Position numbers and translations under genes: made by a program
NCBI GenBank assembly: GCA_949155365.1
Contig: CASCUT010000005.1
Span: 1-64,000 of the forward strand
Reading direction: 5' to 3'
Length of the DNA stretch: 64,000 nt
Source: an uncultured Clostridia bacterium
GTDB lineage: Bacteria > Bacillota > Clostridia > TANB77 > CAG-508
Shown here: positions 29,963 to 39,031 of the stretch, piece by piece
How the letters are laid out: the number at the start of each line of letters is the position of its first letter
How positions within the stretch are numbered: position 1 is the first letter of the stretch
The notes under the pieces: generated by a model
Told to the model about the DNA's origin: nothing
Database searches by the model: none
What the model saw: the letters and a program-made list of their open reading frames with translations, nothing else

Positions 29963-30277
29963 CTATTTCTTTCTTGGCTTTGGTAGTGGTGTTACTTTTT
30001 CTACTTCCATGATAATAGACTTACAAAACTCTGCATTATCAATATCTAATATATAATGTTCTTTCGCTCCTTTATAAGGATAACCTGTTTGTGCTTCTTT
30101 CATTTCCTTTTCAATACAAGGTAATTTTTTTACAAATGCTGTATTATCACAAACAATGATAACAGGTTTATCATTCACATATACCATGTATTCTCCAAAC
30201 ATTTTCTTATATCGAATCTCTCCTATTCCATTTATTTGTTCACATACATATTCTATATATTCTATTGTTGTTGCCAT
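29963..30277 (-). CDS. TfoX/Sxy N-terminal domain protein
   Basis: IRYKKMFGEYMVYVNDKPVIIVCDNTAFVK. Confidence 0.85.
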   Translation of the reverse strand: MATTIEYIEYVCEQINGIGEIRYKKMFGEYMVYVNDKPVIIVCDNTAFVKKLPCIEKEMKEAQTGYPYKGAKEHYILDIDNAEFCKSIIMEVEKVTPLPKPRKK

Positions 30278-30292
30278 ATTTCTTTTCCTTTC

Positions 30293-31873
30293 CTATTTTG
30301 ATTCTAAGATTTCTTTTCTCTCTTGCTTTTCTTCTGTGATCTGTTTTTTCTTGCTTCTAAATTTTTGAATTTGAATAGAAGCAACTGGTATTAATACTAA
30401 AAGATAAGGAAGAATATATCTTGATTTCGCTTCCCATAATAAATGGAAGGTAAATCCTCCAATAAAAATCGTAATTAGAAATAAGACATCCAAAGACATT
30501 TTCTTTCTATTTTGGATTAATACAATAATGCTAGAACCACCAATTAGTATTACTAATGCTTTCTGATAAAAGGCTACCCCTCTTAACCTGTCATTTTCTT
30601 CGATATTATTATTCATTCCTACTGAATAGGTCGTTTCTGTCCACATTGAGCCGATTTTATGATAATAAAATTGAGCCATTTCACCGAGATTTTTTGAAAA
30701 ATAAGTTATTCTTTCTTTGATTTTTTCTTTATATTCTTCTGTTATCTCTTGTGGATTCTGTAATGCTTTTTGTGCAATTTCTTCGCTGTACCACCCACTT
30801 GCTCTTGGTGATTCTTCCATTCCCATTAATAGATAACTAATATTAGGATATGTTTTACTCTTATCTAACTCATATTGAGCAAAATAATAATTCTTTACAA
30901 GAGAGGCTGGTAAGATAGAAATCATAACATATAACACAATTATCGCAATTTTTATTGTATTTTCCTTCCCGCTACTTTGTTTTAATTCTTGCCATACTGC
31001 TAATAATAAATACATTACTGTAGCAATCACAAAAATTAAACTATTCATTCTCATCATATATGCAATCATTGTAAAAGTAGAAGCACCTACCACATATCTG
31101 ATTTGTTTTGTTTCTCTGTATTTCATCATAAAATAAACAGAAAACAAACATAAGGCAATACTAGGAATATCTCCATAAATAAAGGTGGCTAGCATTGGCA
31201 ATGAAACAAATGTTAAAATTAATGTCAATAATAAAACTTTATTTGTTTTGTATTTGTTTGCTAAATGCTTACCAATTAAATACACAGCCATTACAATTGC
31301 CATATTTCCAAGAATATTTAATCCTCTTAAAATTTCCATTACATCAGTATGTATGATACGAAACACAACGTGAAATACAAATGCTAGAGATATTTGTTGT
31401 GGATATGCCTGCATATAATCTTTAAGAGAAATTCCTGCATAGGTTAAATTTGACAACAATTGTGTTTCATTTTCACGATAAAATACTTGTGCTAAATTGC
31501 ACACATGAACGGAATCTCCTACTACATTGGGAGTTACCTTTGCTACCCACATAATGTTTCCGAAAAGATAGATTAAAATTCCTAGCACGAACAGCCATTT
31601 CCTAACCTTCTTTTTCTTTTTTGAATCTTTGTCGTTCAGTTTTTCGTTTATCTTATTACTTAAACCATAAATTCCTATTCCTAATAACACAAGGAAAACA
31701 ATCCTTAACACCGAATGGTATTGGATAGTAATATGTTCTCCTAAGTCTAATTTTGCAGTGATGATTACATTTAAAATGGTAATTATTATTAAGGATAGGA
31801 TACCTATTCCATAGATTAATTTTTTCACTTTTTTTCTCCCCTTTTTTCTCTTCTTTTCCAATGTATATTTCAT
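30293..31873 (-). CDS. Multi-TM membrane protein (glycosyltransferase 39-like)
   Basis: About 12 TM, ESPRASGWYSEE, C-terminal basic tail. Confidence 0.6.
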   Translation of the reverse strand: MKYTLEKKRKKGRKKVKKLIYGIGILSLIIITILNVIITAKLDLGEHITIQYHSVLRIVFLVLLGIGIYGLSNKINEKLNDKDSKKKKKVRKWLFVLGILIYLFGNIMWVAKVTPNVVGDSVHVCNLAQVFYRENETQLLSNLTYAGISLKDYMQAYPQQISLAFVFHVVFRIIHTDVMEILRGLNILGNMAIVMAVYLIGKHLANKYKTNKVLLLTLILTFVSLPMLATFIYGDIPSIALCLFSVYFMMKYRETKQIRYVVGASTFTMIAYMMRMNSLIFVIATVMYLLLAVWQELKQSSGKENTIKIAIIVLYVMISILPASLVKNYYFAQYELDKSKTYPNISYLLMGMEESPRASGWYSEEIAQKALQNPQEITEEYKEKIKERITYFSKNLGEMAQFYYHKIGSMWTETTYSVGMNNNIEENDRLRGVAFYQKALVILIGGSSIIVLIQNRKKMSLDVLFLITIFIGGFTFHLLWEAKSRYILPYLLVLIPVASIQIQKFRSKKKQITEEKQERKEILESK

Positions 31874-32502
31874 TCTTTTTTTAGTGTTACCCCTAATAAA
31901 TATAGCAAATCCATTGCTTGTAGTTCCTCTACAATTGCTCCTTTTATATCCTCTAAAGAAATAGCAATTCCTTCTATCTTACAAGTGGATAAATCAATTC
32001 CTTTCAAACTAGTTTTAGAAAATTGTGCTTGTGTTAAATCCACCTGTTCAAATGCTATATTTCTTATTTTCGTTTCTTGAAAATAACTATTTCTCATCTG
32101 TGAATTATTCCACTTCAAATTTTCTAGTGTTGCCATTGCTAAATTAATATAATTGGCATTTGTCTCCACAAAAGAAATATGATATAAGCCATTTTCCGAA
32201 AAATTACAACCCGAAATTTTACAATTTTTGAATTCACATCGTATAAAAGAACATTCTACAAAATCGCTATTCGAAAAATTACAATTTTCAAATAGGACAT
32301 CTCGAAACGTTACTTTCTCAATTTTGGCTTTTTGCATACTAATGGTATGAAATTTACAATACTCAAATTGAAAATCCCATATCTTAATTTCATCACACTT
32401 TTGATTTTGAAAATAAGCATACCTTATTTTTTCTATTTCTAATATCTCACTCAATTCTTTTTCTTCTAAATTTTCTAACTTTTGTGGTTTTTGTATTTTC
32501 AT
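31870..32502 (-). CDS. Pentapeptide repeat protein
   Basis: Repeats FENCNFSNSDFVECSFIRCEFKNCKISGCNF. Confidence 0.85.
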   Translation of the reverse strand: MKIQKPQKLENLEEKELSEILEIEKIRYAYFQNQKCDEIKIWDFQFEYCKFHTISMQKAKIEKVTFRDVLFENCNFSNSDFVECSFIRCEFKNCKISGCNFSENGLYHISFVETNANYINLAMATLENLKWNNSQMRNSYFQETKIRNIAFEQVDLTQAQFSKTSLKGIDLSTCKIEGIAISLEDIKGAIVEELQAMDLLYLLGVTLKKE

Positions 32503-32515
32503 TTTTTGTCTCCTC

Positions 32516-34399
32516 TTATTCTGCTTCTAATAATTGAGATAGTACTTCAATAAACATCGCATGTGACCAATTTAATCCGATTACCCAAACTGGCTCTTTG
32601 GTAACATCATCTACTTGTTCTGCTAGAAATCCATGTTCTGATGCGGAGTTCACTACATAATAGAAACATTCTTCTGCTTTCTCTTTTTCTCCTATTTGTA
32701 AGTAGTACAATGCCATCCATAATGTAGTAATTGGCCATGGATTTTGTCCCCCTCTATACGAATCTTGTTCATAACGAAGATACCCACCATGTGGCATTCG
32801 AATTGTTTGATTGATTTGCTTAATGGTATTTTCTATTCTCTCTTCTTTGCTACCAAATACTTGAAATGGAACTACAATTCCCAAAATACTCATATCCATT
32901 TTGTTATCCTCTGTATTTCTAACAAATGCATTTCTTCCTTCATGATAAAAGTGAGTTTCGATATATTGTTTTAACCATGCCTTCTGCTGTTGTAATCGAT
33001 CTATTTGCTCTTGCCTTTTGGCTTGTTCTTCTTGTTTTGCAAGTACTTGTTCTATTCCTATCATTGCTTCAAATGCTCCATAAATGGATGCTAAGGAATA
33101 AATGGATATTCCTTCTTTTTCTTCCCAAAGATCATAACTCTTTGGAAATTTGTAGTTTTCTACATTTCCTTTCAGCATTCCCTCTATCCAATTTTCTAAA
33201 AATTGAATTGCCCTTTGACACATTTCTTCTATGTCTCTTAAAAATTCAATTTCCTGCTCTATTTTATAATGCTCATAAGCCCCATACACTACACTTGCTG
33301 TTTCATCAATTTGATATCCCCATGAAGGTGCCAATCTTCCGTCGGTATAAAATCTCTGTTCCCAGTTTCCTTCTTTGTTTTGCGTTTGTTTGCAGAAAAT
33401 TTGATAAAACCTTTTTGCTTCCTCGTTCATTCCAATTAAATCCATTGCTTTCGTGATAAAAGCAGCATCTCTAGGCCAGCAATAGGAATATCTTCCACAA
33501 TTGGTTTTCGCTTCGTCTACTTCAATACTAGCTGAAATTCCTCCTGTTTTTGGGTTTGTCAATAATGGGTATAGTAAAATGGTTCTAATATAAATTTGTC
33601 TTACTTTTTCATTTTGAATTTTCTCAAAATTTATTTTGAGATGTTTTTGTGTATAAGTTTCCCAATATGCTTTTGTTTGTTCATATAACTCTTGTTCGTC
33701 TAACGCTTTGATTCGTTCTATTGGTTCTTCTATCTGGTTTGTTCCTAGATGTTTTTGGTTGTCATTCACATATAGGTAAAGCGTAATTTCTTTTTCTTCT
33801 CCTGGTTTTAAGTTTCCTATTTCATAACAAATACTAGAATCCTTTGACATTCCAATATAATCTTTTCCCCCGATGGATGCGGAATAAATGCTTCCTTCTG
33901 CTCCATTGATTTGGTAACTTTTCAATTCTTGCTTGGAGAAAAAGCAAGTTGTATAGTCATGATTATAATGCATTAAGGTATGATTTTTCACGAAACCACA
34001 AGTATCATTATCAAAATCAGAAAAAGATTTTACATAGAATAAAAAGTCTACCTTTTCTTCCATATCACTTTCATTGATGAACTTATATTTTTTTACCATA
34101 AAATTCTCATGAATTGGCACATAATCAATTTGCTCTATTTTCAACTTAAAATATTGATTGAATATTTCTGTTTTTAGTAGATTCGTATTTCCTATATATT
34201 CTTGATGATATTTATTATTAATATCATCATGTAATGGCACAAGTGCAGATTCGTTTACTTTTACGCCTTCGATTACTTTTTCAAAAAATTGCCTATAATC
34301 TGTGGTAGGATAAAAAAATCTTAGTAATTCTCCTTGCTTATTAAAACTAATTGTCATAGTTTCATTTCCAATGATGGCATCATTCAAATATTTTTCCAT
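32516..34399 (-). CDS. Glycoside hydrolase family 15-like (glucoamylase-type)
   Basis: CGRYSYCWPRDAAFITKAMD, WEQRFYTDGRLAPSWGYQIDETA. Confidence 0.85.
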   Translation of the reverse strand: MEKYLNDAIIGNETMTISFNKQGELLRFFYPTTDYRQFFEKVIEGVKVNESALVPLHDDINNKYHQEYIGNTNLLKTEIFNQYFKLKIEQIDYVPIHENFMVKKYKFINESDMEEKVDFLFYVKSFSDFDNDTCGFVKNHTLMHYNHDYTTCFFSKQELKSYQINGAEGSIYSASIGGKDYIGMSKDSSICYEIGNLKPGEEKEITLYLYVNDNQKHLGTNQIEEPIERIKALDEQELYEQTKAYWETYTQKHLKINFEKIQNEKVRQIYIRTILLYPLLTNPKTGGISASIEVDEAKTNCGRYSYCWPRDAAFITKAMDLIGMNEEAKRFYQIFCKQTQNKEGNWEQRFYTDGRLAPSWGYQIDETASVVYGAYEHYKIEQEIEFLRDIEEMCQRAIQFLENWIEGMLKGNVENYKFPKSYDLWEEKEGISIYSLASIYGAFEAMIGIEQVLAKQEEQAKRQEQIDRLQQQKAWLKQYIETHFYHEGRNAFVRNTEDNKMDMSILGIVVPFQVFGSKEERIENTIKQINQTIRMPHGGYLRYEQDSYRGGQNPWPITTLWMALYYLQIGEKEKAEECFYYVVNSASEHGFLAEQVDDVTKEPVWVIGLNWSHAMFIEVLSQLLEAE

Positions 34400-34578
34400 A
34401 AAAACTCCTCCTATTGCCTTTACGTTTTTTCTTCCGTTATTCCTTTTTAAATTTTATATTCAAATCATAACATAAAATCAAATTAGTATCTACTTTTTCT
34501 AATAAATTTTATGAATATTTTTGTTCCTTAAAAAATTTTAGTATCGTTCTACTAAGTTCCTCTTTTTATCTAACAATA

Positions 34579-34612
34579 AAAGGTGTAATCTTTCTATCGA
34601 TTACACCTTTTA
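34579..34612. terminator. Intrinsic terminator
   Basis: aaaaggtgtaatctttctatcgattacacctttt. Confidence 0.7.
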
Positions 34613-34647
34613 TTAAAAATTATTTTTATTCTATTCGTTCTTTTGAA

Positions 34648-35622
34648 TTAATTTTGCTTTCTAATTTGTTCTTCTTTTATTACTTCAAATCGAATTAATT
34701 CCTTCCCTTCTAAATCTTCTTTGTTCATATCAACTGCTGTAATTTGATGGTTATCATATGTGGTATAGTAGTAAATTCCTTTTTCTGTATTACAACAGGA
34801 AGTATAAATTGTCGTCTCATATACACCGTCTTTTAATTCACAACATCCTCTTTGTTGGTCAACCGAATTTAAAATATGAAAACATTGACTTACACTTTGT
34901 TTTTCGTCTTCTCCAGAAACGGAATTCATCTTAACAAAGGAAGCTCTTATAAATCTAGATTGGGAAGATAAATCTCCTGGAAGTCCTATTGCTCCCATTC
35001 CTCTACTGTATGCTTTTAGAGATAATCCTTTGGCAAATTTATTTTCTGGTTCTTTGGTGGATAAATTCATATAATTATTTAATTCGAATAGTTGTGTATC
35101 AAATGGTGGATTGTTTGTTAATACCCCTACTGGATTTTCGTATATTTTAATTCCCTCTTTTATCACTTCTAAAGTGATTACTTCTTCTTTATCCGCAATT
35201 ATCCAATGTAACTGCGCAACTGGTAATTTATCGTTAAAAGGAATGTCCACTATATTCATTTTCTCTATTTGGTCTCGCACTTCTTTTACATTGGCACATT
35301 GTCCAAGAAGCCATGGAATTAATTCGAATTGTGCTATATTTTGTTTTCCTTTTTTTCCTTTTTGATATACCGCATTTCCTACAAAGTTCAACCCTGCTAT
35401 TGCCAATCCTTTTTCATTTATTGCTTCATAATAAAGAGGGTAGTTTTGCGTAACATGTGCCATTCCAATCATGGCATAATGTGTAGTTTGACTTTTCTCT
35501 TCTCTAAAATGAAACGGATAATTTCTTGGTGTAATAGTAATTTCATCTCCATATGAAAATTCATAATCCAACGTTCTTCCAAAATAAAAATCTTTGGTTT
35601 GGTATGTTATGGCTGTACACAT
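34648..35622 (-). CDS. Choloylglycine hydrolase family (bile salt hydrolase / penicillin V acylase-like)
   Basis: MCTAITYQTKDFYFGRTLDYE with Cys2 nucleophile; NNPPFDTQ, RFIRASF; likely start at internal Met 8 of the ORF. Confidence 0.88.
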   Translation of the reverse strand: MCTAITYQTKDFYFGRTLDYEFSYGDEITITPRNYPFHFREEKSQTTHYAMIGMAHVTQNYPLYYEAINEKGLAIAGLNFVGNAVYQKGKKGKQNIAQFELIPWLLGQCANVKEVRDQIEKMNIVDIPFNDKLPVAQLHWIIADKEEVITLEVIKEGIKIYENPVGVLTNNPPFDTQLFELNNYMNLSTKEPENKFAKGLSLKAYSRGMGAIGLPGDLSSQSRFIRASFVKMNSVSGEDEKQSVSQCFHILNSVDQQRGCCELKDGVYETTIYTSCCNTEKGIYYYTTYDNHQITAVDMNKEDLEGKELIRFEVIKEEQIRKQN

Positions 35623-35682
35623 TTCTCTTTCTCCTTTTTTCACTTTTTATTGAAGTATCCCCCATTTTCTCTAAAACATACC

Positions 35683-36474
35683 TTATTCTACATTCACTCC
35701 TTTTTCAAAAACCTTTCTTCCTAATAGATAATAGAAAACAAGATACACACCATATATTCCAATCGCTCCATATAGTAAAAACTTTATTGCGTCTATACTA
35801 ATCATTTCTGTTGTATTAATCAAATTCATAATATTCGCATTAAATATACCAAATATACAAATTATGACTAAACTTACCATTTGCGTTCCCATATAGCATC
35901 CAAAACCAATTACAATTGACTTAAGCATTTTATTGGTATTGGATTTATGACCTAATATAATTCCTACATATCCAATTAAAACAATCCATATCATTTGCAT
36001 GGCAAGAATCAAACTAACTAACAATAAAATGTTCACTACCGTTGTTTGATACGTGGTTGCTGCTAATTCTAATATCGATTTTAACATCTCTATATTGGCT
36101 TCCGAATAATAGCAAATGGCCAAACAAATAAGAATGATAATAACCGTAGTAATAATACTAATAAAAGCTGAAATGACTTTTGAAGCATATATTGTCTTTT
36201 TCTTTACTGGTATTGTATGTGTTAAATACGATTCATCTTTATAACAATTTTTAATAAACCTAGCCCATAAACGCATAACACAATTAATTACACTACTTAC
36301 CATCATACTAATAGCAATTCCAAAACAAATTTGACTTACCACTGAAAAAATAACTGAATTTTTAATTTCTTGTAACCCTCTTCCTAACATAGAAAAGAGA
36401 ATGGCTAATGCATAGAACACTACTACCACTTTATAAATCCATTTTAAATCATATTTTACTAATTTTCCTAACAT
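35683..36474 (-). CDS. ABC transporter permease
   Basis: Multi-TM, next to ABC ATPase. Confidence 0.7.
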   Translation of the reverse strand: MLGKLVKYDLKWIYKVVVVFYALAILFSMLGRGLQEIKNSVIFSVVSQICFGIAISMMVSSVINCVMRLWARFIKNCYKDESYLTHTIPVKKKTIYASKVISAFISIITTVIIILICLAICYYSEANIEMLKSILELAATTYQTTVVNILLLVSLILAMQMIWIVLIGYVGIILGHKSNTNKMLKSIVIGFGCYMGTQMVSLVIICIFGIFNANIMNLINTTEMISIDAIKFLLYGAIGIYGVYLVFYYLLGRKVFEKGVNVE

Positions 36475-37163
36475 TTAAAATACCTCCTAAATATCTCGTC
36501 AATTGATTGTTTTTCCTTGTTTCGTAATTCATCCGCAGAAGAAGTTAATACAATCTCTCCTTCTTTCATCAAAATTACTTCATCTAAAATTCTTTCAATA
36601 TCTGAAATTAAATGAGTCGAAATAATCACACTTGCTCCCTCACTAAAATTAGAAAGTATGGTATCTAAAATATAATCTCTTGTAGCAGGGTCTACACCAC
36701 CTAAAGGCTCATCTAAAATATAAAGTTTTGCCTCTCTACTCATTACTAAGATTAGTTGTAATTTTTCTTGCATTCCCTTTGACATTTGGGAAATTTTTTT
36801 GTTGCAATCTAAGTCTAAGTCTTGCAATAATTGTAGGGCTTTTTCGGTATGAAAGTTCTCATAAAATTCTTCAAAATAGTGTATCACTTCTTTAATCGTC
36901 ATATTTTTTTCTAAATAGGTTCTTTCTGGTAAATAGGAAATGATTTTCTTTGAAGATACTCCTGGTTTTTCTCCTTCAATTCGGATTTCTCCACTAGTAG
37001 GGGTTAATAAATCATTTATCAACTTAATTAACGTTGTTTTTCCTGCTCCATTTTTGCCTAAAAGACCTACTATTTTTCCTCTCGGAATGGTTAGATTAAT
37101 ATCTTTTAAAATTGGTTTGTGATCAAATTCTTTTCCTAGATGTTTACATTCTAATAGTTCCAT
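36468..37163 (-). CDS. ABC transporter ATP-binding protein
   Basis: GLLGKNGAGKTTLIK, ILDEPLGGVDP. Confidence 0.93.
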   Translation of the reverse strand: MELLECKHLGKEFDHKPILKDINLTIPRGKIVGLLGKNGAGKTTLIKLINDLLTPTSGEIRIEGEKPGVSSKKIISYLPERTYLEKNMTIKEVIHYFEEFYENFHTEKALQLLQDLDLDCNKKISQMSKGMQEKLQLILVMSREAKLYILDEPLGGVDPATRDYILDTILSNFSEGASVIISTHLISDIERILDEVILMKEGEIVLTSSADELRNKEKQSIDEIFRRYFKC

Positions 37164-37167
37164 GTTT

Positions 37168-37569
37168 TTATCCTCCTAACTCTTGCAAGTATTTGATTGC
37201 GTCTTCTTGTGCTATACCGATTTCTTTCATATCCTTCAAATAGCGTTCCACTTTTTGCTTTGCCAATTCTTTTTTTATTGCTTCAATCACTTCTTTTTGA
37301 TTGGTTACAAATTTTCCATTTGTTCTTTCTGTATAGACTAACCCTTCCTGTTCTAATTCTACTAATGCCTTTTGCATGGTATTGGGATTCACTCTTGCCG
37401 TTAGTGCTAGCTCTCTCACGGAAGGAATTCTTTCCCCTTGCTTTCTCTTTCCAGAAACAATTTCACTTTTAAATTTTTCTACCAACTGAATATAGATTGG
37501 CCTCTCGTTATCAAAATAATATTCCACTATCGTTTTCCTTTCTTTTATTGTATTACTTGCATAATACAA
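37168..37569 (-). CDS. GntR-family regulator (YtrA-like)
   Basis: RPIYIQLVEKFKSEIVSGKRKQGERIPSVRELALTARVNPNTMQKAL. Confidence 0.92.
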   Translation of the reverse strand: MYYASNTIKERKTIVEYYFDNERPIYIQLVEKFKSEIVSGKRKQGERIPSVRELALTARVNPNTMQKALVELEQEGLVYTERTNGKFVTNQKEVIEAIKKELAKQKVERYLKDMKEIGIAQEDAIKYLQELGG

Positions 37570-37683
37570 TAATACTATTTTGTTTTTCTTTTGTCAACTA
37601 TTTTTAAAAAAAGAATTGTTTTTCTTCTTATTTTCTTATATAATAAGTCTATTCTATTTTATCATGATTAGGAGGGAAGCAAG

Positions 37684-38145
37684 ATGGCAGAAAGATATCA
37701 AACAAAAGTAGCTATTTTTTTGGTACTGACTAGAGAAAATGAAAATGGTAAAGAAATCTTATTACAAGAAAGATGTAATACCGGTTACATGGACGGGAAA
37801 TATGATACTGCTTGTAGTGGACATGTAGAAAAAGGAGAATCGTTAACAATGGCAGTATGTAGAGAAGCCAAAGAAGAAATTGGTCTTACCATCCACGAAA
37901 AGGATTTGCAATTGGTTTGCGTTATCCATGCCTATCAAGAAGACTATCTTAATGTATATTTTACAACCGATACTTATCAAGGTACTCCTAGTATCATGGA
38001 GCCAAATAAATGTGATAATTTACAATGGTTTCCTATTCAGCAATTACCTAGCAACACCATTCCACGTGTTCGAAATGTAATTACTTGTATGAGTGAAAAG
38101 GCTTTTTATGATGATGCTGATTTTACACATCATAAAGATTTATAA
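37684..38145 (+). CDS. NUDIX hydrolase
   Basis: GHVEKGESLTMAVCREAKEEIGLT. Confidence 0.9.
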   Translation: MAERYQTKVAIFLVLTRENENGKEILLQERCNTGYMDGKYDTACSGHVEKGESLTMAVCREAKEEIGLTIHEKDLQLVCVIHAYQEDYLNVYFTTDTYQGTPSIMEPNKCDNLQWFPIQQLPSNTIPRVRNVITCMSEKAFYDDADFTHHKDL

Positions 38146-38177
38146 AGTTACAAAATAGGGTGAGTTTCAAAGGAAGC

Positions 38178-38712
38178 TCACTTTATTTTGTAGCAAATAT
38201 CTTCAATTTTATACCCTTGTTCTTTTACTTCTCCTTTTCTCCCATTTTTTGTATTTCTTTCGTAGATTACCCTATATTCTATTTTTTCTCTATTTTTCCT
38301 AAACCATTCTGTTATTTCCTTTACCGCCTTTGGTTTGTAATACACTTGATAATATTGATTTCCTTTTGAGATATCTGGTACAATTGCTATTTTTTCGCAT
38401 TTTCCTACCTGTTTCATTATTTTCAACCATACATAGTTCTTTTGCCATGTCTATCGAAATATAATATTCTTTCGTTTTTGTTCCTAGATTGTCTTTTTGG
38501 TCACATTTCACAAAATTGTGAAATGTGAAGAAATCTTGATATTCAGTAAATTTATAATGTTCTATCCTTTGCTTTATCCAATCTGCAAACTTTCTTTTAT
38601 TTTCTAATATTTTGTGCAATTCTCTTGCATTAATTAATCTTTCGCCCTTCTTATTTTCATAAATAGGCACAATTTCTCCTTCTATTATTTTTAATTCTCG
38701 TTCCATACACAT
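38178..38712 (-). pseudogene. AntA/AntB-type antirepressor with a frame disruption not at CGG
   Basis: AntA-like N-terminal half (38299-38712) overlaps 38178-38426 in the +1 frame near an A-run after CGA. Confidence 0.5.
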
Positions 38713-39031
38713 TCTTCTTTTCTTTATTTTTTATTTTTACTTTGGGAATTTTTTAGAATAAAACTTTGAAATAAATCTTTAATATTTTACCACATTTTTC
38801 CAAAAAATGCAATCAAAATCATTCTGGTTTATTTTCTATTTTTCGACAAAATCAAGAAATAGATTTTAGAAATTGTACTTCTCTTTGCTCAAACAATTTC
38901 TAAAAATTTCCATAATTATCTTGTCCAGAGTTTTTCTTCCCTTCGGTCGAAAATTCCTACAATATAAAAAATAATGAGATTCTAAACCTCATTATTTTCT
39001 TTTTATTTATTATCTAAACTATCTTTTCCTA

